64,000 bases of DNA, taken from positions 608,137 through 672,136 of the forward strand of contig NZ_LMPT01000001.1 of the NCBI RefSeq assembly GCF_001424425.1, in the 5' to 3' direction. This document shows positions 17,877-26,823 of the stretch, in pieces (the stretch's first letter is position 1; every line of letters starts with the position of its first letter). A program made the position numbers and the translations under genes. This stretch comes from Acidovorax sp. Leaf191 (lineage in GTDB: Bacteria; Pseudomonadota; Gammaproteobacteria; Burkholderiales; Burkholderiaceae_C). The notes beneath the pieces are model-generated. The model ran no database searches. It saw only the letters and a program-made list of their open reading frames with translations, and was not told the DNA's origin.

Positions 17877-18063
17877 GGGGCTGATTTTGCTTGAAGCGCT
17901 GCTTGCGCTGGTGCTGCTGGGGGCGATTGTGTGGTGGACGATGTTTTCGGGGCGCAAGGGGGGTGAGCTCAAGCCGCCCAGCCAGGACACGCCTGCACCT
18001 GCACCTGCACCGCCTGAGGCGCCCGGCCCCAAGCCTCCTGCGCCGCCGCCCGGTTCTTCCTGA
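17875..18063 (+). CDS. Small single-pass membrane protein, proline-rich tail
   Basis: 62 residues: one hydrophobic helix (MGLILLEALLALVLLGAIVW), a short basic hinge (SGRKGG), then a tail rich in Pro and Ala. The start ATG 17875 is preceded by AGGAG about ten bases upstream. The ATG overlaps, on the opposite strand, the ATG of mltA (shared CATG). I do not recognise a family. The topology and position suggest a small inner-membrane protein with a periplasmic or cytoplasmic flexible tail, perhaps related to murein enzymes, but this is inference. The frame stays open upstream, so the start is the least certain point. Confidence 0.5.
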   Translation: MGLILLEALLALVLLGAIVWWTMFSGRKGGELKPPSQDTPAPAPAPPEAPGPKPPAPPPGSS

Positions 18064-18268
18064 CCTTCTGCGCTTGACCAGCTCCCGGGAGCCAGGCGAC
18101 GCAGTCCTACAACCAAGGGGCCCCTGTGCCGATGGCGTGGCTGGGCATGCCACACCAAGATGGCGGATCAGCTGGGCGCTACCGAGGCTGCCGCCAAAAA
18201 CAGGCTGCAGCCCGCGACCGGAACTCCCGCAGCGCCCAGCTCCCGTTGATCATTCAAGGAGCACACAC

Positions 18269-18919
18269 ATGCGCAGAAACATTCTTTGGGGCGCCACCGC
18301 CGCCGTCGTCATCCTGGCCACCGGCTGCGCCAACATGGACGATACCCAACGCCGCACCGCCACGGGCGCTGGCGTGGGGGCACTGGCCGGCGCCGTGATC
18401 GGCTCGGCCACCGGTGGCAATGCCGGTACCGGCGCCGTGGTGGGCGCGGGCGTGGGCGCCCTGGGCACCTACATCTGGTCGCAGAACATGGAGCGGCAAA
18501 AGCGCGAGATGGAGCGTGCGACCCAGGGCACCGGCATCGCCGTGACCCAGACCGCCGACAACCAGCTCATGCTCAACATCCCGAGCGACATTTCGTTCGC
18601 GGTGGGCCGCTCGGACATCCAGCCCAACTTCGCGCCGGTGCTCGACCAGTTCGCCGCCGGGCTGCGCAACAACCCCAACACGGACGTGCGCATCGTGGGC
18701 CACACGGACAACACCGGCAGCGATGCCATCAACAACCCGCTGTCGGTGGACCGCGCCGCCAGCACGCGCAGCTATCTGGCTGCGCGGGGCGTGGACGGCC
18801 GCCGCATCGCCATCGACGGTATGGGCGAGCGTTACCCCATCGCCAACAACGACTCGGCTGACGGCCGCGCCCGCAACCGGCGCGTCGAGATCTTCGTGGG
18901 CGAACGCCCCCGCGGTTGA
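18269..18919 (+). CDS. OmpA-family lipoprotein (YiaD-like)
   Basis: 216 residues. Lipobox LATGC (Cys 20), then a glycine-zipper segment (about residues 30-68: GAGVGALAGAVIGSATGG), then a C-terminal OmpA peptidoglycan-binding domain with VGHTDNTGS, NPLSVDRAASTRSYL and RARNRRVEIFV. It is anchored in the outer membrane and binds murein. The start is fixed by AAGGAG at 18256-18261. It is followed by a long hairpin shared with the convergent response-regulator gene. Confidence 0.93.
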   Translation: MRRNILWGATAAVVILATGCANMDDTQRRTATGAGVGALAGAVIGSATGGNAGTGAVVGAGVGALGTYIWSQNMERQKREMERATQGTGIAVTQTADNQLMLNIPSDISFAVGRSDIQPNFAPVLDQFAAGLRNNPNTDVRIVGHTDNTGSDAINNPLSVDRAASTRSYLAARGVDGRRIAIDGMGERYPIANNDSADGRARNRRVEIFVGERPRG

Positions 18920-18941
18920 TCCTCGGGGCTGACAGCCCCAG

Positions 18942-18976
18942 GCGCAACGACCCAGGCTCGCCAGCCTGGGTTGCGC
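18942..18976. terminator. Long hairpin between convergent genes
   Basis: Arms GCGCAAC-GA-CCCAGGCT and AGCCTGGG-TTGCGC with loop CGCC, in the 90-base gap between the OmpA-like gene and the leftward response regulator. There is no T run, so it is a likely but not certain bidirectional terminator. A second smaller hairpin (GGGGCT/AGCCCC) precedes it. Confidence 0.5.
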
Positions 18977-19009
18977 ACGCCGCAGCGGCTCAGTGCAGAG
19001 CCGGCGGCT

Positions 19010-19639
19010 TCATTGACCTGCGCGCAGCAGGTTGGCCAGCTCGACGGCTGACTTCACCTGCATCTTGTCGAACACGCGCGAGCGGTGCACTTCCACCGTG
19101 CGCACGCTGATGTCGAGCTGGTCGGCGATCAGCTTGTTCGGCAGGCCCGCCACCACCAGGTCCATCACATCGCGTTCCCGCTCCGTCAGGTCGGCCAGCC
19201 GCACCTGCAGGTCGCTGCGTTCGCGCAGCTGCGCCAGGTGCGCGGCCGACTGGGCGAGCGCCTGCTCGATGCGGTCGACCAGGGCATTGTCGGAAAACGG
19301 CTTTTCGCAGAAGTCGAACGCACCGCGCTTGACCGTGTCCACCGCCGTGGGCACGTCGGCGTGGCCGGTGAGAAAGATCACCGGCATGGTGGCCAGGTCG
19401 CCCCGCACCGCCAGCAGGTCGAACAGCGCCAGCCCGCTCATGCCGGGCATGCGCACGTCCAGCAGCAGGCAGCAGGGCTGGCGCTGCGCAGGTCGGGTCT
19501 TGAGCATCGCGTCGAAGGCTTCGGCACTGTCGAACGACTCGCTGGGCAGCCGGCGCGAGCGCAGCAGCCAGGCCAGGGCCTCGCGCACGCTGGCGTCGTC
19601 GTCCACGATGTACACGGTGGCGTTGGTGATGGGTTCCAT
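19010..19639 (-). CDS. Response regulator, FixJ/NarL-like (receiver + LuxR HTH)
   Basis: 209 residues. The receiver domain has the acidic pocket VDDD (13-15), phosphoacceptor Asp 61 (LLLDVRMPG) and Lys 113 (EKPF). A LuxR-type helix-turn-helix (LTERERDVMDLVVAGLPNKL ... RTVEVHRSRV) covers about residues 150-192. The ATG overlaps the stop of the histidine kinase by one base (TGATG), so the two are made as a pair. The architecture is that of FixJ/TodT-class regulators; the target genes are not evident. Confidence 0.93.
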   Translation of the reverse strand: MEPITNATVYIVDDDASVREALAWLLRSRRLPSESFDSAEAFDAMLKTRPAQRQPCCLLLDVRMPGMSGLALFDLLAVRGDLATMPVIFLTGHADVPTAVDTVKRGAFDFCEKPFSDNALVDRIEQALAQSAAHLAQLRERSDLQVRLADLTERERDVMDLVVAGLPNKLIADQLDISVRTVEVHRSRVFDKMQVKSAVELANLLRAGQ

Positions 19640-21684
19640 CAGGGTGGGGGCGCGGGTTGGGAGACAGGGAGCGTGAAGGTGAATACCGTACCACGCGGCT
19701 CATGGGGGGCAAAGCCGAGAAAACCACCGTGCTGCTCGATCACCGTGCGGCACAGCGACAGGCCCAGGCCCATGCCTTCGGGCCGCGTCGTGAAGAACGG
19801 CGTGAACAACCGGGCCGCGACATCGGGCGGAATGCCCGTGCCCACGTCCGTGACCGCGAATTCGACCCAGCCGCTGTGCTGGTTGGAGGCCGCGCGGCGC
19901 ACGCGGATGTCCAGCACGCGGTGGCGGATCTCGGGGTCGTCCATGGCCTGCATGGCGTTGCGCGCGAGGTTGAGCAACACCTGCTCGACCATGGTGCGGT
20001 CGCACAGCACCGGCGGCAGGCCGGGCTCCACCGTGGTGTTCACCCGCACGGCCAGCTTGCGGGCCTGCAGGATGGCCAGCGGCAGAATGGCGTCGATCAG
20101 CTGCTGGGCCGACACGGCCTCGCGCGCCTGGTCGCGGCGGCGCACGAAGTCGTGCACGCTCTTGATCACCTTGCCGGCCCGCTCGGCCTGGCGGGCGATC
20201 TGCTGCATCGCCATGCGCACGTCCTGCAGGCTGTCGGGCGCTGGCGTGCTGCCGGCCCCGGCGGGCGCTTCCAGCAGGTTCATCGAGCCGGTCGCGTAGC
20301 TCGATATGGCGGCCAGCGGCTGGTTGAGCTCGTGGCTCAGCAGCGAGGCCATCTCGCCCACGGTGGCCAGGCGGGCCGTGGCCTGCAGGCGCTCCTGCGA
20401 TGCGCGCGAGAGCTCTTCCACCCGCCGCTGCTCGCTGATATCGAGGAACGCGCTCATCCAGCCGGTGTGCTGGCCCTGCGCGTTGATGAGCGGCGCCTCG
20501 ATGATGAGCACCGGGAAGCGCGTACCGTCCTTGCGCATGAAGACCGACTCGAACCCCTCGCGCGGCGGTATGTGCTGGCCCGACAGGCGGATGGCCTGGC
20601 GCTGGCGGTACTCGTCCACCAGCTCGGGCGGCCAGTAGGGGGCGGACACGCTCTGCCCCAGCAGCTCCTGCGCGCTGAACCCCACCATGGCGCAGAACGC
20701 GGGGTTCACGTAGGTGATGCGGCCTTCCAGGTCGCGCGCGCGCAGGCCGGTGACGAGCGAATCCTCCATCGCCTTGCGAAACGCCAGCGCATCGGCCAGG
20801 TCGCGCTCGGCGCGCAGCCGCCGGCGGTTGTCGCGCACCAGCACCACCATCACCGTGACCAGCGCGATGGACATGGCCGTGACCAGCGCCGTGAGCACGT
20901 TGGGGAACAGGCTGGGCGCGCTGTGCCAGGTGTCCATGCGCAGCACGAGCGTGGTGCCGGGCAAGTCGAGCAGGTGCTGCGCGGTGAACATGCGCGAGCC
21001 CCTGCGCGCCGCACCCAGCACCGCCAGGCGCGTGCCGTCGGCCTCGGTGAACGATGCCTCCTGGCTGCGCGTGAGGTTGTGCGCCACCAGGTTCACCAGC
21101 ACGTCCTGCAGCGAATACGTGGCCACCAGAAAGCCGGTGTGCCTGCCCCCGCCGGTCAGCGGCAGGCACAGCTCCATCATTTCCGAACCCAGGCCGTCGC
21201 CGTGGGGCTGGAAGTAGCTGCTGGAGTACGAAGGGCTGCTCAGGCGGCGCGCGTTGGTGCAGGCGATGGCAGCGTCGGACTGGTGGCCTTCGCGGATGCG
21301 CGCATCCCAGGCCACGGGCCGGTAGGGCGACTGCGCATGGGTGCGCATCCGCAGGTTGGCGTCGCGCCATTCGATGCGCACCAGCTCGCGCCGGCTGCGC
21401 AGCAGCTCGGCCGCATCCACCTCCCAGGCCAGCTGGCCTGGTTCGCCCGCGTGCAGGGCCTGCAGGCTCTGCAGGTTGCGCGTGAGCGCCACGCGGATGT
21501 CCGACACCGCGTCGGCCGTGTCGCGCTCCAGCCGGCTCTGCACCTGGCTGGCCTCATAGCGCCCCGCCAGCCACACCATGGTGGCCAGCATGGAGATCAC
21601 CAGCAGCACCAGCAGCGTCCACAGCGACCAGCGCCGCCAGGCGCCCCGCCAGCGCCGCAACAGGGTGCGTGGCCCCAGCTTCAC
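19639..21684 (-). CDS. PAS-containing sensor histidine kinase
   Basis: 681 residues, GTG start at 21684 overlapping the nitrilase stop (GTGA). A transmembrane helix near residues 18-40 and a second near 255-282 bracket a periplasmic sensor region. A PAS domain (about 305-420: GRITYVNPAFCAMVGFS), HisKA with LLSHELNQPLAAISSYA (His near 450) and HATPase_c with N box NLARNAMQAM (near 573) and G boxes DVGTGIPP and GMGLGLSL follow. Organisation resembles FixL/DctB-type kinases. Because it is coupled downstream of a nitrilase and yhdP-like gene, its signal may concern the envelope or an amide metabolite, but that is only context. Confidence 0.92.
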   Translation of the reverse strand: MKLGPRTLLRRWRGAWRRWSLWTLLVLLVISMLATMVWLAGRYEASQVQSRLERDTADAVSDIRVALTRNLQSLQALHAGEPGQLAWEVDAAELLRSRRELVRIEWRDANLRMRTHAQSPYRPVAWDARIREGHQSDAAIACTNARRLSSPSYSSSYFQPHGDGLGSEMMELCLPLTGGGRHTGFLVATYSLQDVLVNLVAHNLTRSQEASFTEADGTRLAVLGAARRGSRMFTAQHLLDLPGTTLVLRMDTWHSAPSLFPNVLTALVTAMSIALVTVMVVLVRDNRRRLRAERDLADALAFRKAMEDSLVTGLRARDLEGRITYVNPAFCAMVGFSAQELLGQSVSAPYWPPELVDEYRQRQAIRLSGQHIPPREGFESVFMRKDGTRFPVLIIEAPLINAQGQHTGWMSAFLDISEQRRVEELSRASQERLQATARLATVGEMASLLSHELNQPLAAISSYATGSMNLLEAPAGAGSTPAPDSLQDVRMAMQQIARQAERAGKVIKSVHDFVRRRDQAREAVSAQQLIDAILPLAILQARKLAVRVNTTVEPGLPPVLCDRTMVEQVLLNLARNAMQAMDDPEIRHRVLDIRVRRAASNQHSGWVEFAVTDVGTGIPPDVAARLFTPFFTTRPEGMGLGLSLCRTVIEQHGGFLGFAPHEPRGTVFTFTLPVSQPAPPP

Positions 21685-22499
21685 AGGACGCGGTGCGACA
21701 GGGAGGGCAGCTGCAGCCGCACGCTGCGCAGGCGCTCAGGGTCCAGCGTGCCCTGCACCACGCCCGCGCCCTGGTCCTGTTCGGCCAGCACCACGCCCCA
21801 GGGGTCCACCAGCATGGTGTGGCCCCAGGTGTGGCGTCCGTTCTCGTGCACGCCGCCCTGCGCGGGGGCCAGCACATAAGCCAGGTTCTCCACCGCGCGG
21901 GCGCGCAGCAGCACCTCCCAGTGCGCCTGGCCCGTGGTGTGGGTGAAGGCGCTGGGCACCAGCAGCAGGTCGGCCCCGGCGCTGGCATGCGCGCGGTACA
22001 GCTCCGGAAACCGCAGGTCGTAGCACACCGACAGCCCCACGCGCCAGGTGTGGCCGCCGCGCGATGGCAGGTCGAACTGCACGGGCGTGTCGCCCGCTTC
22101 GATCACGCGGCCTTCGTGGTACTGCTCGCGTCCGTTGTCGAAATAGAAAAGGTGGATCTTGTCGTAGCGCGCCACACAGGCGCCGCTGGGGTCGAACACC
22201 AGCGTGGTGTTGCGCACGCGCTCAGGGGTGCTGGTCTGCAGGGGCAGCGTGCCGCCCACCACCCACAGCTTCAGCTCGCGCGCCGCGGTGGCCAGGAACC
22301 GCTGGATCAGGCCTTCACCGGCGGCTTCGCCCAGGGCCAGCTTGTCGGTGTCCTTGTGGCCCATCACGCAGAAGTATTCGGGCAGCACGGCCAGCTCGGC
22401 ACCGCCGTGCGCCGCCTGCTCCAGCAGGGCGCGCGCGGCGGCCAGGTTGTCCTCGAGCCGGGTGCCGGACACCATCTGAATCGCTGCAACTTGCATCAT
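21681..22499 (-). CDS. Carbon-nitrogen hydrolase (Nit/omega-amidase-like)
   Basis: 272 residues, single nitrilase-superfamily domain. The catalytic triad is visible: Glu 41 (VLPEYFCV), Lys 114 (YDKIHLFYF), Cys 159 (SVCYDLRFPEL). The closest described members are Nit1/Nit2-type amidases, which hydrolyse deaminated glutathione or alpha-ketoglutaramate. It starts ATG ATG at 22499, overlapping the TGA of the yhdP-like gene, and its own stop overlaps the GTG of the kinase, placing it in the middle of a coupled four-gene unit. Cytoplasmic, no signal peptide. Confidence 0.9.
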   Translation of the reverse strand: MMQVAAIQMVSGTRLEDNLAAARALLEQAAHGGAELAVLPEYFCVMGHKDTDKLALGEAAGEGLIQRFLATAARELKLWVVGGTLPLQTSTPERVRNTTLVFDPSGACVARYDKIHLFYFDNGREQYHEGRVIEAGDTPVQFDLPSRGGHTWRVGLSVCYDLRFPELYRAHASAGADLLLVPSAFTHTTGQAHWEVLLRARAVENLAYVLAPAQGGVHENGRHTWGHTMLVDPWGVVLAEQDQGAGVVQGTLDPERLRSVRLQLPSLSHRVL

Positions 22500-25400
22500 G
22501 ACACTTCTCCTGGTTTTGCCGGGGGGCTGCTGCGCGGCGGGGCCTCCGCACCGGGCAAGGCATCGCGCGCGCGGCGCGGCACGCGCACCACGCGCGGGTC
22601 GGACCAGGTGCCGTCGATGCGGAACTCCTGCGTGGCGGCCTCGATGAGCGGCCCGCGCAGGAACACCTGCGCGAGGAAGCTTCCGAGGCCGATCACCGGG
22701 TTGATGGCGGTGGCCACCAGCGACGCTGTCATGGCGTTGATCTCGGGCACCACCACCACGCGCAGGTCCTGCGTCTCGTGGTCGATGTTGGCGCTGCCTT
22801 CCATCAGCACGGCGGCGTTCACGCCCTTCATCTGCAGGTTGTTGGTGGTGGCCACGCCCTGCTCGATGCGCACGTCGCCGCGCACGAAGTCGAACGCGAA
22901 GCCCTCGCTGAACACATCGCGGAAGTCGAGCGTCAGGCGCCGCGGCAGCGACTGCAGGCTCAGCACGCTCAGCAGCTTGGCCAGCCCCGGGTCGGCCTTG
23001 AGGAACTGGCCGGTTTCGATGTTCACGTTGATCAGGCCGGTCATGGAGCGGTAGTCGGGGCTGAAAGGCGCGCCCACCCAGGCGACCTGGCCCTCCAGCC
23101 GCCCCTTGCCGCGCCGGATCACGCCGGGCATGCTCATGCGGGTCAGCAGGTCGCCCGAGTCGCGGATGTCCAGCCGGAAGTTGAGCACCGTGCGCCGATC
23201 GGCCTCGCGCGGGCCCGAGCCCGCCGCGTTGAGCACCGCCCAGTTGCCGCTGGCGGTCAGGACGGCCTCGGGCGCGGTGATGTTGAACTTGGACAGGCGC
23301 CATTCGCGCTGCGAACCATCGCCGCCGCGGTTCTGCGCCTCGATCTCCACCCGCCCGAGCCGCTTGCCGCGCAGGTCGAAGTCGTCCACCACGATGTCGA
23401 GCGCCGGCAGGGCGCCGGGCTGCTCGTCCAGCAGCGACTCCACCTGGTTCACGTCGCTTTGCGGCATGTTCACCCGCGACAGCCGCGCGAACAGGCGGCC
23501 GTTGGGGTGATCGGCGGAGCCGGGCTGGCGGTACTCCAGGTAGCCGTTGAGTTCGGTGGCGTCCAGGTTGGCGCGCCAGGTGGTGCCGTCGCGCAGCGCC
23601 CCGGCCACGATGTTGTGCAGCGTGCGCCCTTGCAGCGTGATTTCGCGCGCGCGCAGCGCGAGCGTGGTGGGCATGTAGTCCTGCGTCAGGGTCTGCGTGC
23701 CCGGGGCCGCTGCTGCCGTGGCACCAGCGGCAGAGGCCGGTGCGCGTGCCGCGGCGCCGGTGCCGGACGTGGCCTGGCTCAGCACGTCCTCCCACGCATC
23801 CACGTCCAGCCGGCCCTGGTTGATGTTGGCGGCCACGCCCTGCGCCGGCATGGGGGAGGATTCGCCGCCCGTCAGGCCGACGCCGATGGTGCCGCGCAGC
23901 ACCCGCGGCTGGGGGCCGCTGATGTCGCGCACATACATGGCCGAGCCCACCGAGCCCAGGTCCACGGTGATCTGGTCGCGCAGCGGCGGGGCCTCCGCGC
24001 CGTTGCCGTTGCCATTGCCATTGCCACTACCCGCGCCGGTGCCCGTGCCGTTGGTGCCCTGGCCGTGGCTGCCGTGCGTCAGGCCCGCCAGCGACTCGCG
24101 CAGCACCTGGTTTTCAAAGCGCAGGGGCAGGCTGGTCTCGGCGGTCTTGCCCAGCGGCGGCGGCAGTGCCAGCGCCAGGCCCTGCAGGCTGGTGGTCACC
24201 TGCACCTCGGGCACGCCGCGGCGAAACGACAGCGCCATCGAGTACGGCGCGCTGCCGGTGGCGCGCCTCGCCAGCTGCGAGAGCATGCCCAGTTGCGGCG
24301 TCTGCTGCAGCCCTTCGGCGGTGGCGGTGCCCTGCGCGCGCAGTTGCACGGCGGACTCGGTGGCCGGCGCGTTGGCCGGCAACGCACGCATGCCGCCTTC
24401 CAGCTTGACGCTGCCGCCCAGCGCCGTCGCCTGCACGCCCTGCAATGCAAAGCCGGCCTCGGTGAACTGCACCACGCCGCGTGCGCGGCTCAGGGGCGGG
24501 GTGTCGGGCGTGATGCGCACATCGTTGCCCGCCAGCGTGACACTGCCCTGCACCTTGGACTTGTTGATCTCGCTGATGGGCAGCGACAGCCGCAGCTGCA
24601 GGTCCGCAGTGCCCGTGCCGCTGGCCTGGTCGAGCGCGCCGCCGGTCATGCGGCCGAGCGGCGAGGTGGCCATGAGGGCCAGCATCTCGGGCAAGGGGCC
24701 GCGCGCGTCGGCGCTGACTCCGACCACGGTATGGGCCAGGTCCGGAATCCTGGCATCCACCTTCGACAGCTTCAGGCCCTGGCGCCCCGCAAACGTGCCG
24801 GTGGCGCTGCGCACCTGCATGGACGAGCGCTCGAAGATCAGCTCGCCCGACAGGTCGGTCAGCGCCGGCCAGGGCAGGGTGCCGGCGGGCTGCAGGCTGG
24901 GCGGCACGTAGGCGTACGTCACGTCCTTCACCCGGGCGGCGATGCGGAACTCGCCCAGCTTGGGGTCGTTGAAGGGCAGGTGGTGCAGGTCGCCCTTCAC
25001 GCGGAACTGCACGTTGCTCGCACTGCCCGCCACCACTGCATCGCGCACATAGTGGCGCGAGTCGGGCGGGATGGACAGCGGCAGATAGCGGTGCACGCGC
25101 GTGCCGTCGGCGCGGTGCAGCGTGCCGCTCAGGTCCAGCACGCCCGGAAAGCGCGACTGGTGCGAGACCTTGGCCGCGTCGCTGGTGTGCCAGGTGGCGC
25201 GGGCCTCGCCCTGCGCGTCGGCGTTGGCGAACTGCACGTCGTTGGCCTGCACCGCAATGCGGCTGCCCTCGAGCTGCCAGCGCACGTCGGCGCTCAGGCG
25301 GTCCAGCGGCAGCACCGGGTCTTCGAACACGCCGGGCAGCAGCAGCGCGCCCGAGGCAATGGTCAGCGCCGCCTTGCCGCCGCCCTGCGTCATGTCGACA

Positions 25401-26734
25401 TCCACCGTGGCGCCGCGCAGGCCCAGGTGGGTGGGCGCGCCGCCACCGGTGTCGCCCGCCAGGGCCAGGCCGCGGATGCGGCCGCGCACCTGGTACTGCT
25501 GCAGGCTGTCGAGCGGGCCCCGCCAGGTGGCGTTGATCTCGTCCACCAGGCCCTGCGGCGCATAGGTGCGCACAGCCTCGTGCGCGGTGTTGCCCAGGGG
25601 CAGGCGGCTGGCGATCTGCGCCAGGGCCGCCAGGTCCAGCCGGTCCGCGCGGAACTCGCCCTGGGCCGGTGCCTTGGCCGTGGCATCGGTGTAGACCAGC
25701 CGCAGGTTGCCGCCGGGCCAGGCCAGGCCGTCGTCGGTCTCAAACTGCAGGGACTGGGTGGAAAACTCGAACCCGCCGTTGAGCCGGCGCCCACCCATCC
25801 GGCCCTGGATCGAGGGCAGCACCAGCGCCTGCAACTGCGGGCCCAGCGTGGCGTTGACGTCGGCCAGGGCCAGGTCGGCCGTGCCGCCCACGATCTGCCC
25901 GCGCTGCACATCCGCCCAGGCGCGTAGCGCCCCGCGGCCCTGCGCCACCTCGATGCCCACATCGGCATAGTGGCGCAGCCGCGACGCATCGACCCGCGCA
26001 AAGTGGGCATACACCTGCCCGTTCCAGTGTTTCCAGTTGCCGTCGCGGGCGCTCAGCAGCGGCGCGCGGAACAAGCCGACCACCGTGAACCGCTCGCCCC
26101 AGGCTTCGGGCGGGGTGGCATCCAGGCGCATGTGGTGGTGCCAGTTGCCATTGCGCAGCACCAGGTCCACCTTCTCCAGCGCCAGTTCGGGGGCGCCGCG
26201 CTGCTCGTCCGTCCAGCGCACCGTGCCGCCCTGGATGAACACCTCGCCCTGCGAGAAGATCCAGTCGGCCGCGGCGCTGCTGTCGCCTTGCTCCTGCGTA
26301 AAGTCCAGGCCCGCCACATGGATACGGCCCTGGGTGTCGCGCCGCACATCGAGCTCGGGTCGTTCGACATAGAGCTGCTCGAAACCGCCCTTGAGCAGCG
26401 ACCGCGGCGACAGCGCCACCACCACCCGCGGCAGGCGCAGCGCGGTGCGGCCGGCGGCATCGAGCAGGGCCAGGTCCGACAGCTCGATGGACGGGATCAG
26501 CCCCTCGGTCTTGGCAGAGATCGCGCCGATCTTGACCGGAACCCCCAGAGCCCGTGCGGCATGCGCCTCCAGCTGCGGGCGGAATTCGCCGATTCGCGGC
26601 ACAATCCAGCCATGAAGTGCGCCCCACGCGATGGTCACCAGCAGCCAGAAGGCCAGCAGCAAACCGAGTGACCACCGTGCGAGACCTGCCATAAATTTGA
26701 GCAGGCGTGTGGGGTGCGTGGTGGGAGCAATCAT
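22496..26734 (-). CDS. YhdP-family AsmA-like envelope protein
   Basis: About 1412 residues. One N-terminal transmembrane helix (LARWSLGLLLAFWLLVTIAW) and a very long repetitive beta-rich periplasmic body, ending in the conserved AsmA-type C-terminal region (PGVIRRGKGRLEGQVAW, MKGVNAAVLMEGSANI, AINPVIGLGSFLAQ). YhdP-class proteins bridge the inner and outer membranes and carry phospholipids to the outer membrane. ATG 26734 (MIAPTTHPTRLL) is preferred; an upstream start at 26839 would overlap glnE. A Gly/Asn repeat (GNGNGNGNG, about bases 24000-24040) interrupts the body. Divergent from glnE, first gene of the yhdP-nitrilase-kinase-regulator unit. Confidence 0.9.
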   Translation of the reverse strand: MIAPTTHPTRLLKFMAGLARWSLGLLLAFWLLVTIAWGALHGWIVPRIGEFRPQLEAHAARALGVPVKIGAISAKTEGLIPSIELSDLALLDAAGRTALRLPRVVVALSPRSLLKGGFEQLYVERPELDVRRDTQGRIHVAGLDFTQEQGDSSAAADWIFSQGEVFIQGGTVRWTDEQRGAPELALEKVDLVLRNGNWHHHMRLDATPPEAWGERFTVVGLFRAPLLSARDGNWKHWNGQVYAHFARVDASRLRHYADVGIEVAQGRGALRAWADVQRGQIVGGTADLALADVNATLGPQLQALVLPSIQGRMGGRRLNGGFEFSTQSLQFETDDGLAWPGGNLRLVYTDATAKAPAQGEFRADRLDLAALAQIASRLPLGNTAHEAVRTYAPQGLVDEINATWRGPLDSLQQYQVRGRIRGLALAGDTGGGAPTHLGLRGATVDVDMTQGGGKAALTIASGALLLPGVFEDPVLPLDRLSADVRWQLEGSRIAVQANDVQFANADAQGEARATWHTSDAAKVSHQSRFPGVLDLSGTLHRADGTRVHRYLPLSIPPDSRHYVRDAVVAGSASNVQFRVKGDLHHLPFNDPKLGEFRIAARVKDVTYAYVPPSLQPAGTLPWPALTDLSGELIFERSSMQVRSATGTFAGRQGLKLSKVDARIPDLAHTVVGVSADARGPLPEMLALMATSPLGRMTGGALDQASGTGTADLQLRLSLPISEINKSKVQGSVTLAGNDVRITPDTPPLSRARGVVQFTEAGFALQGVQATALGGSVKLEGGMRALPANAPATESAVQLRAQGTATAEGLQQTPQLGMLSQLARRATGSAPYSMALSFRRGVPEVQVTTSLQGLALALPPPLGKTAETSLPLRFENQVLRESLAGLTHGSHGQGTNGTGTGAGSGNGNGNGNGAEAPPLRDQITVDLGSVGSAMYVRDISGPQPRVLRGTIGVGLTGGESSPMPAQGVAANINQGRLDVDAWEDVLSQATSGTGAAARAPASAAGATAAAAPGTQTLTQDYMPTTLALRAREITLQGRTLHNIVAGALRDGTTWRANLDATELNGYLEYRQPGSADHPNGRLFARLSRVNMPQSDVNQVESLLDEQPGALPALDIVVDDFDLRGKRLGRVEIEAQNRGGDGSQREWRLSKFNITAPEAVLTASGNWAVLNAAGSGPREADRRTVLNFRLDIRDSGDLLTRMSMPGVIRRGKGRLEGQVAWVGAPFSPDYRSMTGLINVNIETGQFLKADPGLAKLLSVLSLQSLPRRLTLDFRDVFSEGFAFDFVRGDVRIEQGVATTNNLQMKGVNAAVLMEGSANIDHETQDLRVVVVPEINAMTASLVATAINPVIGLGSFLAQVFLRGPLIEAATQEFRIDGTWSDPRVVRVPRRARDALPGAEAPPRSSPPAKPGEVS

Positions 26735-26823
26735 GGTCGAATTGAATGTGGCTGGAATTATGACCCGCGGCTCCGGCGCGGGTTCACTACCAACGAGTGT
26801 CCTTATGTATGTGGTCCCCGGCC

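Noticed and set aside
24000-24060. Gly/Asn codon repeat in the YhdP-like gene as a phase-variable tract
   Set aside because: The unit is six bases, so slippage keeps the frame and would only change linker length.
22778-25927. Long plus-strand frame opposite the YhdP-like gene
   Set aside because: No recognisable domain and no ribosome site; shadow frame.
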